Source of the DNA: Ramlibacter cellulosilyticus
Lineage (GTDB): Bacteria > Pseudomonadota > Gammaproteobacteria > Burkholderiales > Burkholderiaceae_C
DNA length: 64,000 nt
Assembly: GCF_014297465.1 (NCBI RefSeq)
Contig: NZ_JACORT010000002.1
Location: 496,001-560,000 of the forward strand
Reading direction: 5' to 3'
The position numbers were made by a program, and so were the translations under genes. Positions 33,146 through 41,338 of the stretch are shown here, piece after piece; positions within the stretch are counted from its first letter, which is position 1, and every line of letters begins with the position of its first letter. The notes under the pieces are model-generated. The model was not told where the DNA came from. It worked only from the letters and a program-made list of their open reading frames with translations, and made no database searches.

Positions 33146-34459
33146 TTACGACTGGCAGTCCGAGACCGGGCGGCGTTCGAGCTTCTTGTCCGCCAGGTAC
33201 TTGTCCGCCCCCGCCTTCACCATCGGCTTGATGATCTGTTCGTCCGCCTGGTACCAGTCGCTGGAGAACTTCCACTGCTTGCCGTCCCACGTGTGGATGC
33301 GCGCCCAGGTGGAGCCCATGTGGTCGGTGCACGAGGTGCTGATCGGGCGCAGCACGCCGCCGAAGCCCATCGCGTCCAGCTTCTTCTGGTCCAGCGCCAG
33401 GTTCTCCAGGCCCCAGCGCACCTGGTCGGGCGTCATCACCTTGCCCTTGCCGAAGCGCTCCTGCGCGCGGCGCACGGCCTCGACGCCGAGCATCTGGATG
33501 ATCACGCCGCGGGTGTAGAGCACCGAGCCGACCTCGTCGCGAGGACCGGTGCCCTGGCCCTTGTCGTGCACGTGCTTCAGGATGTCCTGGATCACCTTGG
33601 GCTGCTGGCCCGAGGTGTTGAGCGCGAGCGCGTTGTAGCCCTTCGCGCCGTCACCCACGTCCTTCACGTCGGGTTCCGCGCCCGACCACCACACGCCGTA
33701 CATCTTCTCGCGCGGATAGCCCGTGGCCTGCGCTTCCTTCAGCGCGGTGGAGTTCATCACGCCCCAGCCCCAGAGCAGCACGTAGTCGGGACGCTGCTGG
33801 CGCACCTGCAGCCACGCGGACTTCTGCTCCACGCCGGGCGCGGTCACGGGGATCAGCTCCAGGTTGAAGCCGTGCATCCTCGCGCGTTCCTGCAGCAGCG
33901 GGATCGGCTCCTTGCCGAAAGGCGAGTCGTGGTAGACGAGGGCGATCTTCTTGCCCTTGAGCTTGTCCCAGCCGCCATTGGTCTTGGCCAGGTGCTGCAG
34001 GATGATGTCGGCGCCCGTCCAGTAGCTGCCCATGATGGGGAAGTTCCACTTGAACGCGGTGCCGTCCTGCGCCACCGACAAGCCGTAGCCCAGCGTGATC
34101 AGCGGGATCTTGTCGTTGGCCACCTTCTCGGTGAGCGCGAAGGTGATGCCGGTGGCCTGCGGGTCGAACAGCGTCACGCCGGGGCGCGTCTTCAGGCGCT
34201 CGTAGCATTCCACGCCCTTGTCGGTGGCGTAGCCGGTCTCGCACTCCTCGAAGGTGAGCTTCACGCCGTTGATGCCGCCGTCGCGGGCGTTGATCATCTT
34301 CAGGTAGTCCTGCTTCCCGTTCGCCCAGGGCGTGCCGTTCGGGGCGTAAGGGCCCGTGCGGTAGGACAGCAGCGGGAAGAACTGCTCCTTCGCCTGCGCA
34401 AAGGCGCCCGCGGCGGCGGCCCCGAGCAGGGCGGCGGCGAAAACCGAACGTAACTTCAT
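33146..34459 (-). CDS. ABC transporter substrate-binding protein, LivK/Leu-Ile-Val family
   Basis: 437-residue periplasmic receptor with signal peptide (MKLRSVFAAALLGAAAAGAFA). Mature part starts QAKEQFFPLLSYRTGPYAPN, typical of type-1 binding proteins in Liv clusters for aromatic or fatty acids rather than amino acids. GVTLFDPQATGITFALTEKV and IALVYHDSPFGKEPIPLLQE mark the two lobes. Its neighbours are two CoA ligases, which supports an organic-acid ligand. Confidence 0.92.
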   Translation of the reverse strand: MKLRSVFAAALLGAAAAGAFAQAKEQFFPLLSYRTGPYAPNGTPWANGKQDYLKMINARDGGINGVKLTFEECETGYATDKGVECYERLKTRPGVTLFDPQATGITFALTEKVANDKIPLITLGYGLSVAQDGTAFKWNFPIMGSYWTGADIILQHLAKTNGGWDKLKGKKIALVYHDSPFGKEPIPLLQERARMHGFNLELIPVTAPGVEQKSAWLQVRQQRPDYVLLWGWGVMNSTALKEAQATGYPREKMYGVWWSGAEPDVKDVGDGAKGYNALALNTSGQQPKVIQDILKHVHDKGQGTGPRDEVGSVLYTRGVIIQMLGVEAVRRAQERFGKGKVMTPDQVRWGLENLALDQKKLDAMGFGGVLRPISTSCTDHMGSTWARIHTWDGKQWKFSSDWYQADEQIIKPMVKAGADKYLADKKLERRPVSDCQS

Positions 34460-34480
34460 GGCGTGTCTCCTTGTGGTGAA

Positions 34481-35557
34481 TCAGTGCGGGAAGGGCCACA
34501 GGCGCAGCTTCTGCTTGCCGGTGGCCCAGAGGCGGGCGAGCCCGTGCGGCTCGACGACGAGGAACCAGACGATCAGGGCGCCGAAGATCATGAGCTGCGC
34601 GTGCTCGATGCCGGCGGTGCCGATGCTCATGCCGACCAGCGATGCGGCGGCAGGCAGGTAGTTGGCCAGGAAGATCGGCAGCACCACGATGAAGGCGGCG
34701 CCGAAGAAGCCGCCCGTGATGGAGCCGAGGCCGCCGATGATCACCATGAACAGCAGGCGGAAGGACTGCTCCACGGAGAATGCGGCCGGCTCCCAGGCGC
34801 CCAGGTAGATGAAGGCCCAGAGCGCGCCGGCCATGCCGACGATGAAGGAGCTCACGGCGAAGGCGGTGAGCTTGGCGTACATGGGGCGAATGCCGATCAC
34901 CGCGGCGGCGACGTCCATGTCGCGGATCGCCATCCACTCGCGACCGATCGCGCTGCGCACCAGGTTCTTCGCGAGCAGCGCCGTCACCACGAGGAAGCTG
35001 AGGCAGAACCAGTACTTGGCCGCGTCGGAGTCGAGCGGGAAGCCGAACACCTGCAGGTTGTTCACCGAGACCGAGCCCGAGGGCGAGTCGTTGGTGAACC
35101 ACTTGATGCGCAGGAACATCCAGTCGGCGAAGAACTGCGCGGCCAGCGTGGCGACCGCGAGGTAGAGGCCTTTCACGCGCAGGCTGGGCAGGCCGAAGAG
35201 GATGCCGAACGCCATGGCGCACACGCCGCCGAGGAGGATCGCCGGGATCAGCGGCATGTCCGGCACGCGCACGAAGAAGTTGTAGGCGCCGTAGGCACCC
35301 ACCGCCATGAACGCGCCGGAGCCGAGCGAGATCTGGCCGCAGTAGCCGACGAGGATGTTCACGCCCAGCGCCGCCAGCGCCATGATCAGGAAGGGGATCA
35401 GGACGGCGGGGAACATGTACGGGCTCGCCAGCGCCGGGACGGCGAGGTAGGCGAAGAGGAGGAGCGCCAGCATCCCCCACCGGTCCTGCAGGATCGGGAA
35501 GATCTGCTGGTCGGCGCGGTAGCTGGTCTTGAACTGGCCGTTCTCGCGGTAAAGCAT
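34481..35557 (-). CDS. livM: branched-chain-type ABC transporter permease LivM
   Basis: 358-residue membrane protein with about ten helices. ALGVNILVGYCGQISLGSGAFM near residues 83-104 and the C-terminal IGGLGSITGGFFGAAF are LivM hallmarks. The ATG at 35557 follows the livH stop after two bases. A hydrophilic N-terminal segment of about 30 residues precedes the first helix. Confidence 0.94.
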   Translation of the reverse strand: MLYRENGQFKTSYRADQQIFPILQDRWGMLALLLFAYLAVPALASPYMFPAVLIPFLIMALAALGVNILVGYCGQISLGSGAFMAVGAYGAYNFFVRVPDMPLIPAILLGGVCAMAFGILFGLPSLRVKGLYLAVATLAAQFFADWMFLRIKWFTNDSPSGSVSVNNLQVFGFPLDSDAAKYWFCLSFLVVTALLAKNLVRSAIGREWMAIRDMDVAAAVIGIRPMYAKLTAFAVSSFIVGMAGALWAFIYLGAWEPAAFSVEQSFRLLFMVIIGGLGSITGGFFGAAFIVVLPIFLANYLPAAASLVGMSIGTAGIEHAQLMIFGALIVWFLVVEPHGLARLWATGKQKLRLWPFPH

Positions 35558-35559
35558 GG

Positions 35560-36489
35560 TCAGACCCGATCGATGATCTTTTCCCCGAACAGGCCCTGGG
35601 GACGAATGAGCAGGAACCCGAGCGCCAGCACGTAGGCGAACCAGATCTCGATGCCGCCGCCGACCAGCGGGCCGATGTACACCTCCGAGAGCTTCTCGCC
35701 CACGCCGATGATCAGCCCGCCGATGATGGCGCCCGGCACCGAGGTGAGGCCGCCGAGGATCACGACGGGCAGCGCGCGCAAGGCCACCGTCGCCAGCGAG
35801 AACTGCACGCCCAGCTTGCTGCCCCAGATCATTCCGGCGACCAGCGCCACCACGCCGGCAACGCACCACACGATGACCCAGATGCGCGCAAGCGGGATGC
35901 CGATCGACTGCGCGGCCTGGTGGTCGTCCGCCACGGCGCGCAGCGCCCGGCCGGTGGAGGTCTTCTGGAAGAAGAGGCTCAGGAGCAGCACGAGCGCCGC
36001 CGAGATGAGCGCCGCAATCAGGTCTTCCTTGTTGACCAGGATGCCGCCTTCGAACACCTTGTCGAAGGCGATCACCGGGTCCTTCGGCATGCCGATGTCG
36101 ATCTTGTAGATGCTGTTGCCGAACAGCGTCTGGCCCAGGCCTTCGAGGAAGTAGGTGATGCCCAGCGTGGCCATCAGCAGCGTCGCGCCTTCCTGGTTCA
36201 CGAGGTGGCGCAGCACCAGGTACTCGATGACCCACGCGACCGCGAACATGATCGCGCCGGCGATGACAAAGGCGGCGACGTTGGCGAACACGGGGCTCTG
36301 GATGCCGGTCCATGCCGGGATCCATTCTGCGAAGCGCGCCATGGCGAGCGCCGCGAACAGCACCATCGCGCCCTGCGCGAAGTTGAAGACGCCGGAGGCC
36401 TTGAAGATCAGCACGAAGCCGAGCGCCACCAGCGAATAGAGCATGCCGGCCATGAGGCCGCCCAGGAGGGTTTCGAGGAAGAAGCCCAT
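35560..36489 (-). CDS. livH: branched-chain-type ABC transporter permease LivH
   Basis: 309-residue membrane protein with eight or nine helices. LLGGLMAGMLYSLVALGFVLI at the N-terminus and GGLTSVPGAIIGGLIIGVGE near the end match LivH. It starts one base after livG ends and two bases before livM starts, so the operon is tightly packed. Confidence 0.94.
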   Translation of the reverse strand: MGFFLETLLGGLMAGMLYSLVALGFVLIFKASGVFNFAQGAMVLFAALAMARFAEWIPAWTGIQSPVFANVAAFVIAGAIMFAVAWVIEYLVLRHLVNQEGATLLMATLGITYFLEGLGQTLFGNSIYKIDIGMPKDPVIAFDKVFEGGILVNKEDLIAALISAALVLLLSLFFQKTSTGRALRAVADDHQAAQSIGIPLARIWVIVWCVAGVVALVAGMIWGSKLGVQFSLATVALRALPVVILGGLTSVPGAIIGGLIIGVGEKLSEVYIGPLVGGGIEIWFAYVLALGFLLIRPQGLFGEKIIDRV

Positions 36490-36490
36490 G

Positions 36491-37318
36491 TCAGTGCGTC
36501 GTGCCCAGGTAAGCTTTGATCACGTCGGGATTGCTGCGGACTTCGTCCGGCGCGCCGTCGCCGATCTTCTTGCCGTAGTCCAGCACCACGACACGGTCGG
36601 AGATGTCCATGACCACGCCCATGTCGTGCTCGATCAGGACCACGGTCGTGCCGAACTCGTCGTTCACGTCGAGGATGAAGCGGCACATGTCCTGCTTCTC
36701 TTCCAGGTTCATGCCGGCCATGGGCTCGTCCAGCAGCAGCACCTGCGGCTCCATGGCCAGCGCGCGGCCCAGGTCCACGCGCTTCTGCAGTCCGTAGGGC
36801 AGCTGGCCCACGGGGGTCTTGCGGTAGGCCTGGATCTCGAGGAAGTCGATGATGCGTTCCACCGCCTCGCGGTGCCGCATCTCCTCGCGCTCGGCGGGCC
36901 CGATGCGCAGCGCCTGCAGCAGCAGGTTGCTGCGGATGCGCAGGTTGCGGCCCGTCATGATGTTGTCCAGGACGCTCATGCCCTTGAACAGCGCGAGGTT
37001 CTGGAAGGTGCGCGCGATGCCCATCTCCGCCACCTGCCGGCTCTTCATGTGGTGGAAGGTCTTGCCGCGGAAGGTGATGCTGCCCTGCTGCGGCTGGTAC
37101 ACGCCGTTGATGCAGTTCAGCATCGAGCTCTTGCCGGCGCCGTTCGGGCCGATGATGGCGCGCACCTCGTGTTCGCGCACGTCGAAGGAGATGTCCGTGA
37201 GCGCCTTCACGCCGCCGAACGCCAGCGAGATGTTGCGCACGTCGAGGATGACTTCGCCGAGCTTGCGGCCGGTGGCAGGCGAGGCGGCGACCACGCCGGG
37301 ATCGTCGACGATCTTCAT
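36491..37318 (-). CDS. livG: branched-chain-type ABC transporter ATP-binding protein LivG
   Basis: 275-residue ABC ATPase. Walker A is GPNGAGKS near residues 59-66, and Walker B VLLLDEPMAGMN. GIARTFQNLALFKGMSVLDN is the LivG-type Q-loop stretch. The signature reads LPYGLQKRVDLGRAL, with LPYG replacing LSGG as in many LivG proteins of acid importers. Its ATG overlaps the ligase stop by four bases. Confidence 0.94.
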   Translation of the reverse strand: MKIVDDPGVVAASPATGRKLGEVILDVRNISLAFGGVKALTDISFDVREHEVRAIIGPNGAGKSSMLNCINGVYQPQQGSITFRGKTFHHMKSRQVAEMGIARTFQNLALFKGMSVLDNIMTGRNLRIRSNLLLQALRIGPAEREEMRHREAVERIIDFLEIQAYRKTPVGQLPYGLQKRVDLGRALAMEPQVLLLDEPMAGMNLEEKQDMCRFILDVNDEFGTTVVLIEHDMGVVMDISDRVVVLDYGKKIGDGAPDEVRSNPDVIKAYLGTTH

Positions 37319-39249
37319 GCGGCGGCCCTCATGGCGGGGAAGGTGCGGGCGTCGAGGATCTTCAGCGTGGCGCTCACGGTGCCGGTGCGGCCATCCTCGA
37401 ACTTGACCTGCGTGGCGATGTACTGCTCGTTCAGGCCGGCGTACAGCGCATCCACCAGCACGCCATATTTCTCGGCGATGAAGCCGCGGCGGACCTTGTT
37501 GGTGCGCGTGAGCTCGCCGTCGTCCGCGTCCAGCTCCTTGTGCAGGATGAGGAAGCGGTGCACCTGGCTGCCGGCGAGCTTCTCGTCGGACGCGAGGTCG
37601 GCGTTGACCTTCTCGATGCACTCCTTGACCAGCTGGTAGACCTCGGGCTTCTGCGCGAGGTCGGTGTAGCCCGCGTACGGCAGGTTGCGCTTCTCCGCCC
37701 AGTTGCCCACGGCCTCGAAGTCGATGTTGACCAGGGCGCAGACCATGTCGCGCCGGTCGCCCATGGCCACGGCTTCCTTGATGTGCGGGAAGAACTTGAG
37801 CTTGTTCTCGATGTACTTGGGCGCGAAGAGCGAGCCGTCCGCGAGCTTGCCGACGTCCTTCGCCCGGTCGATGATCTTCAGGTGGCCGTGCGCGTCCAGG
37901 AAGCCGGCGTCCCCCGTGCGGTACCAGCCTTCGGCGGTCTTCACTTCGGCGGTGGCTTCCGGGTTCTTGTAGTACTCCTTCAGCAGGCCCGGCGAACGCA
38001 CGAGGATCTCGCCGTTGTCTTCGAGGCGGATCTCCACGTCCCGGCACGGGATGCCCACCGTGTCGGCGCGCACCTGGTGGTCCGGCTGCATGCAGACGAA
38101 CACCGCCGTTTCCGTGCTGCCATAGAGCTGCTTCAGGTTGATGCCGATCGCGCGGTAGAAGGTGAACAGGTCGGGCCCGATCGCCTCGCCCGCGGTGTAG
38201 GCCACGCGCACGCGCGACATGCCGAGGTTGTTGCGCAGCGGCCCGTACACGAGCACGTTGCCCAGCGCGTACCTGAGGCGATCCAGGAAGCCCACGGACT
38301 GGCCGTCGCGCAGCGCAGGGCCGACGCGCCGCGCCACGTCCATGAAATGGTGGAACATCGCGCGCTTGATCGCGCCGGCGTCCTCCATGCGGATCATCAC
38401 GCTCGTGAGCAGGCCCTCGAAGATGCGCGGCGGCGCGAAGTAGTAGGTGGGGCCGATCTCCTTGAGGTCGATCATCACCGTGCCCGAGGACTCGGGGCAG
38501 TTCACCACGAAGCCGCAGGCGAGCCACTGGGCGTAGCTGAAGATGTTCTGGCCCACCCAGGCCGGCGGCAGGTAGGCGAGCACCTCCTCTCGCTCGGTGA
38601 GCTTGTCGAACTCGGCGCCGGCCCGCGCGCGATCGAGCAGGGTGCGGTGCGTGTGCACCACGCCCTTCGGCTGCCCCGTGGTGCCGGAGGTGAAGAACAT
38701 GGCGGCGACGTCGTCGGGCTGGCCCTTGTCCACTTCGCTGCGCACGAGGTCGGGATGCGCTTGCCCGAATTGCTCGCCTTGCTGCAGCAGGACGTCGAGC
38801 GACGCGAGCCCCGGCTCGCTGTAGTTGCGCAGGCCCCGCGGATCGTCGAACCAGATGCGCGACAGCTGCGGGCACTGCGTGCGTACCTCCAGCAGCTTGT
38901 CCACCTGCTCCTGGTCCTCGGCGATCGCGAAGCGCACTTCCGCGTTGTTGATCGGGTAGGCGCATTCCGCCGCGACGGCGTCCTGGTAGAGCGGCACCGG
39001 GATGGCGCCTAGCGACTGCGCGGCCAGCATCGCCGCGTACAGGCGCGGCCGGTTGGCACCGATCACGACGATGTGCTCGCCGCGCGCGAGGCCCGCCTGG
39101 TGCAGTCCGCAGGTCATGTGGTCGACCATGCGGGCCAGTCCAGCCCACGTGAGCGTCTGCCAGATGCCGTATTCCTTCTCGCGCATTGCCGCGGCCTGCG
39201 GCCGTTGGGCTGCGTGCTGCGCCAGCAGCCGCGGGAAAGTGCTGTCCAT
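37315..39249 (-). CDS. long-chain-type AMP-forming acyl-CoA synthetase
   Basis: 644-residue adenylating enzyme. The P-loop FTSGTTGQPKGVVHTH is near residues 187-202, and the A5-type motif is LYGSTETAVFVCMQ. The late motif YRTGDAGFLDAHGHLKIIDR and the C-terminal LTRTNKVRRGFI place it in the long-chain acyl-CoA synthetase group. The ATG at 39249 has AAGGA seven bases upstream, better than two earlier ATGs. First gene of the ligase-livGHMKF-ligase operon; coupled to livG, so the imported acid is probably activated at once. Confidence 0.92.
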   Translation of the reverse strand: MDSTFPRLLAQHAAQRPQAAAMREKEYGIWQTLTWAGLARMVDHMTCGLHQAGLARGEHIVVIGANRPRLYAAMLAAQSLGAIPVPLYQDAVAAECAYPINNAEVRFAIAEDQEQVDKLLEVRTQCPQLSRIWFDDPRGLRNYSEPGLASLDVLLQQGEQFGQAHPDLVRSEVDKGQPDDVAAMFFTSGTTGQPKGVVHTHRTLLDRARAGAEFDKLTEREEVLAYLPPAWVGQNIFSYAQWLACGFVVNCPESSGTVMIDLKEIGPTYYFAPPRIFEGLLTSVMIRMEDAGAIKRAMFHHFMDVARRVGPALRDGQSVGFLDRLRYALGNVLVYGPLRNNLGMSRVRVAYTAGEAIGPDLFTFYRAIGINLKQLYGSTETAVFVCMQPDHQVRADTVGIPCRDVEIRLEDNGEILVRSPGLLKEYYKNPEATAEVKTAEGWYRTGDAGFLDAHGHLKIIDRAKDVGKLADGSLFAPKYIENKLKFFPHIKEAVAMGDRRDMVCALVNIDFEAVGNWAEKRNLPYAGYTDLAQKPEVYQLVKECIEKVNADLASDEKLAGSQVHRFLILHKELDADDGELTRTNKVRRGFIAEKYGVLVDALYAGLNEQYIATQVKFEDGRTGTVSATLKILDARTFPAMRAAA

Positions 39250-39323
39250 GCCGTGTCCTTGCATGCGTATCCGGCGCAATGTAGGCAGGGGTTTGACGCC
39301 AATCTGTCTTTGCGACGACATTC

Positions 39324-39355
39324 CTAGGGATAATCCTTGGAGGGACTAACCCTAG
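39324..39355. promoter_or_regulatory. 32-base dyad between Liv operon and Crp/Fnr gene
   Basis: CTAGGGATAATCC, six bases, GGACTAACCCTAG: the two 13-base halves are inverted and match at 11 of 13 positions. The site sits 13 bases before the Crp/Fnr start codon and 74 bases before the divergent ligase, in the only promoter-sized gap of this region. The likely ligand is the Crp/Fnr-type protein itself, or a regulator of both genes (inference). Confidence 0.6.
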
Positions 39356-39368
39356 ACCCCCGCCTTCC

Positions 39369-40094
39369 ATGCCTTCCGAACTCACGCTGCACCAGCGCCG
39401 CCGCGACCCGACGGCGGACGAACTCGCGGGCATCCCGTGGCTCGCGCTGCTGGGGCCCGCGGAGCGGGAGCGCGCCGTGGCCGACATCAAGGTGGGCGAT
39501 GCGCTCGCGGGCGACTACGTCTGCCGCGTGGGGCGCCCGGTGACCTACTGGTTCGGCGTCGTCGAAGGCCTGCTGAAGATGAGCAACGAGACCGCGCAGG
39601 GCCAGACCATCACCTTCAGCGGCCTGCCGCCCGGGGGCTGGTTCGGCGAAGGCACGGTGCTCAAGCGCGAGATCTACCGCTACAACGTGCAGGCCCTGCG
39701 GCGCAGCACGGTCGCCGGCCTGACGGCGGACACCTTCCACTGGCTGCTGGATCATTCGATCGGCTTCAACCGCTTCGTGATGAACCAGCTCAACGAGCGG
39801 CTGGCGCAGTTCATCGCGGCGCGCGAGATCGACCGCATGAACAATCCCGACCTGCGCGTCGCACGCAACCTCGCCGCGCTGTTCAACCCCGTGCTGTTCC
39901 CGGGCGTGGGCGAGGTGCTGCGCATCACGCAGCAGGAGCTCGCCTACCTCGTGGGCCTGTCGCGCCAGCGCGTGAACGAGGCGCTCTCGTCCCTGCAGGA
40001 GCAGGGCATCATCGAAGTCGAATACGGCGGCCTGCGCATCCTGGACCTGCCGTCGCTGCGTTCCGCCCCTTTCCCCACCCGCACCCATGCCTGA
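39369..40094 (+). CDS. Crp/Fnr family transcriptional regulator
   Basis: 241 residues: an N-terminal cNMP-like effector domain (about 30-145; FSGLPPGGWFGEGTVLKRE is the cassette region) and a C-terminal winged helix (about 180-235; ITQQELAYLVGLSRQRVNEA is the recognition part). The N-terminus lacks the four-cysteine cluster of Fnr, so it is not an oxygen sensor of that type. Divergent from the Liv/ligase operon and a good candidate for its regulator. Confidence 0.92.
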   Translation: MPSELTLHQRRRDPTADELAGIPWLALLGPAERERAVADIKVGDALAGDYVCRVGRPVTYWFGVVEGLLKMSNETAQGQTITFSGLPPGGWFGEGTVLKREIYRYNVQALRRSTVAGLTADTFHWLLDHSIGFNRFVMNQLNERLAQFIAAREIDRMNNPDLRVARNLAALFNPVLFPGVGEVLRITQQELAYLVGLSRQRVNEALSSLQEQGIIEVEYGGLRILDLPSLRSAPFPTRTHA

Positions 40095-40866
40095 TTCCCC
40101 CGCCGCTCCCGGCGCCACGACCCGCCTGAACAAACGCATGGCCGAACTCGGCCTGTGCTCGCGCCGCGAGGCCGACGAATGGATTGCCCGCGGCTGGGTG
40201 AAGGTGGACGGCGCCGTCGCGCCCATGGGCCTGCAGGTCGCCCCGAACGCACGCATCGAGATCGACCCGAAGGCGCGCGGCCAGCAGCGCGAGCAGGTGA
40301 CGATCCTGCTGCACAAGCCGATCGGCTACGTGAGCGGCCAGGCGGAGGAAGGCTACGAGCCCGCCGTCGTCCTGGTGCAAGGGCGCAACCGCTGGAAGGG
40401 CGACACCGCGCCACAGCGCTTCGCGCCCGCGCAGCTCAAGGGCCTCGCGCCCGCGGGCCGCCTCGACATCGATTCCACCGGTTTGCTGGTGCTGACGCAG
40501 GACGGCCGCGTGGCGCGCCAGTTGATCGGCGAGGACTCGACGACCGAGAAGGAGTACCTGGTCCGCGTGAGCTTCGGGCCGGTGGCGAACGACGTGCAAT
40601 CGGCTTTCCCGCCGGCGCAGCTCGCGCGCCTGCGCCACGGCCTGAGCCTCGACGGCCAGGCGCTCAAGCCCGCGAAGGTGGACTGGCAGAACCCGGAGCA
40701 GCTGCGCTTCGTGCTCACGGAGGGCAAGAAGCGCCAGATCCGGCGCATGTGCGAGCTGGTGGGGCTGAGGGTCGTCGGCCTCAAGCGCGTGCGCATCGGC
40801 CGCGTGACGCTCGGGCAGCTGCCGTTGGGGCAGTGGCGGTACCTGGCGCCGAACGAGCGGTTCTAG
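40087..40866 (+). CDS. rluF: RsuA/RluF family pseudouridine synthase
   Basis: 259-residue rRNA-modifying enzyme. It has an N-terminal S4 RNA-binding domain ([20 protein letters not shown]). The catalytic domain follows with GRLD at Asp127 in [17 protein letters not shown], and [20 protein letters not shown]. The RluF (23S U2604) assignment is by overall pattern; RluB or RluE cannot be excluded. It overlaps the end of the Crp/Fnr gene by eight bases. Confidence 0.88.
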   Translation: MPDSPAAPGATTRLNKRMAELGLCSRREADEWIARGWVKVDGAVAPMGLQVAPNARIEIDPKARGQQREQVTILLHKPIGYVSGQAEEGYEPAVVLVQGRNRWKGDTAPQRFAPAQLKGLAPAGRLDIDSTGLLVLTQDGRVARQLIGEDSTTEKEYLVRVSFGPVANDVQSAFPPAQLARLRHGLSLDGQALKPAKVDWQNPEQLRFVLTEGKKRQIRRMCELVGLRVVGLKRVRIGRVTLGQLPLGQWRYLAPNERF

Positions 40867-40867
40867 C

Positions 40868-40885
40868 GGTCGCCTGGCGGCGACC
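40868..40885 (+). terminator. weak hairpin after the pseudouridine synthase gene
   Basis: GGTCGCC, TGGC, GGCGACC: a perfect 7-bp stem directly after the stop codon, but with no T-run, so termination is uncertain. Confidence 0.4.
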
Positions 40886-40890
40886 AGCGG

Positions 40891-40920
40891 TTGCCTGATC
40901 CGGGCTCCGTTACTTACAGT
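40891..40920 (+). promoter_or_regulatory. candidate promoter of the PYP operon
   Basis: TTGCCT, 18-base spacer, TACAGT, about 31 bases before the PYP start codon. An AGGAAG ribosome-binding site lies at 40941-40946. Confidence 0.5.
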
Positions 40921-40951
40921 CACGCTTCTTGTTCTACTACAGGAAGCCCCC

Positions 40952-41338
40952 ATGCAGTCCATGAACGTCGTCGGCTTCGGCAAGGACGACATCGACAACG
41001 TCCTCTCCAAGCTGACCGCGCAGGAGATCGACCAGCTCGCCTTCGGCGCCGTGCAGCTGGACGCCCGCGGCACCATCCTCCAGTACAACGCCGCGGAGGC
41101 CAGCATCACCGGGCGTGCGAGCAAGGACGTGCTGGGCAGGAACTTCTTCCGCGACGTTGCCCCGTGCACCAACTCGCCGAAGTTCAAGGGCGTGTTCGAC
41201 GCCGGGGTGCGCAAGGGCGACCTGAACACGATGTTCGAGTACGTCTTCGACTACAACATGTCGCCGACCAAGGTGAAGATCCACATGAAGAAGGCGATCG
41301 CCGGCGACAGCTACTGGATCTTCGTCAAGCGCCTGTGA
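40952..41338 (+). CDS. pyp: photoactive yellow protein, blue-light sensor
   Basis: 128-residue PAS-fold photoreceptor, clearly similar along its whole length to the Halorhodospira halophila protein as I recall it. p-Coumaric acid is attached by a thioester to a Cys, here Cys72 in DVAPCTNSP. The chromophore hydrogen-bond residues are all conserved: Tyr45, Glu49, Thr53 and Arg55 (equivalent to Tyr42, Glu46, Thr50, Arg52). [20 protein letters not shown] and [11 protein letters not shown] match the core and C-terminal strands. It has a good AGGAAG ribosome-binding site and its stop overlaps the next gene. PYPs act in blue-light responses such as phototaxis or biofilm control; no output domain is fused, so a partner must receive the signal. 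Confidence 0.97.
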   Translation: MQSMNVVGFGKDDIDNVLSKLTAQEIDQLAFGAVQLDARGTILQYNAAEASITGRASKDVLGRNFFRDVAPCTNSPKFKGVFDAGVRKGDLNTMFEYVFDYNMSPTKVKIHMKKAIAGDSYWIFVKRL

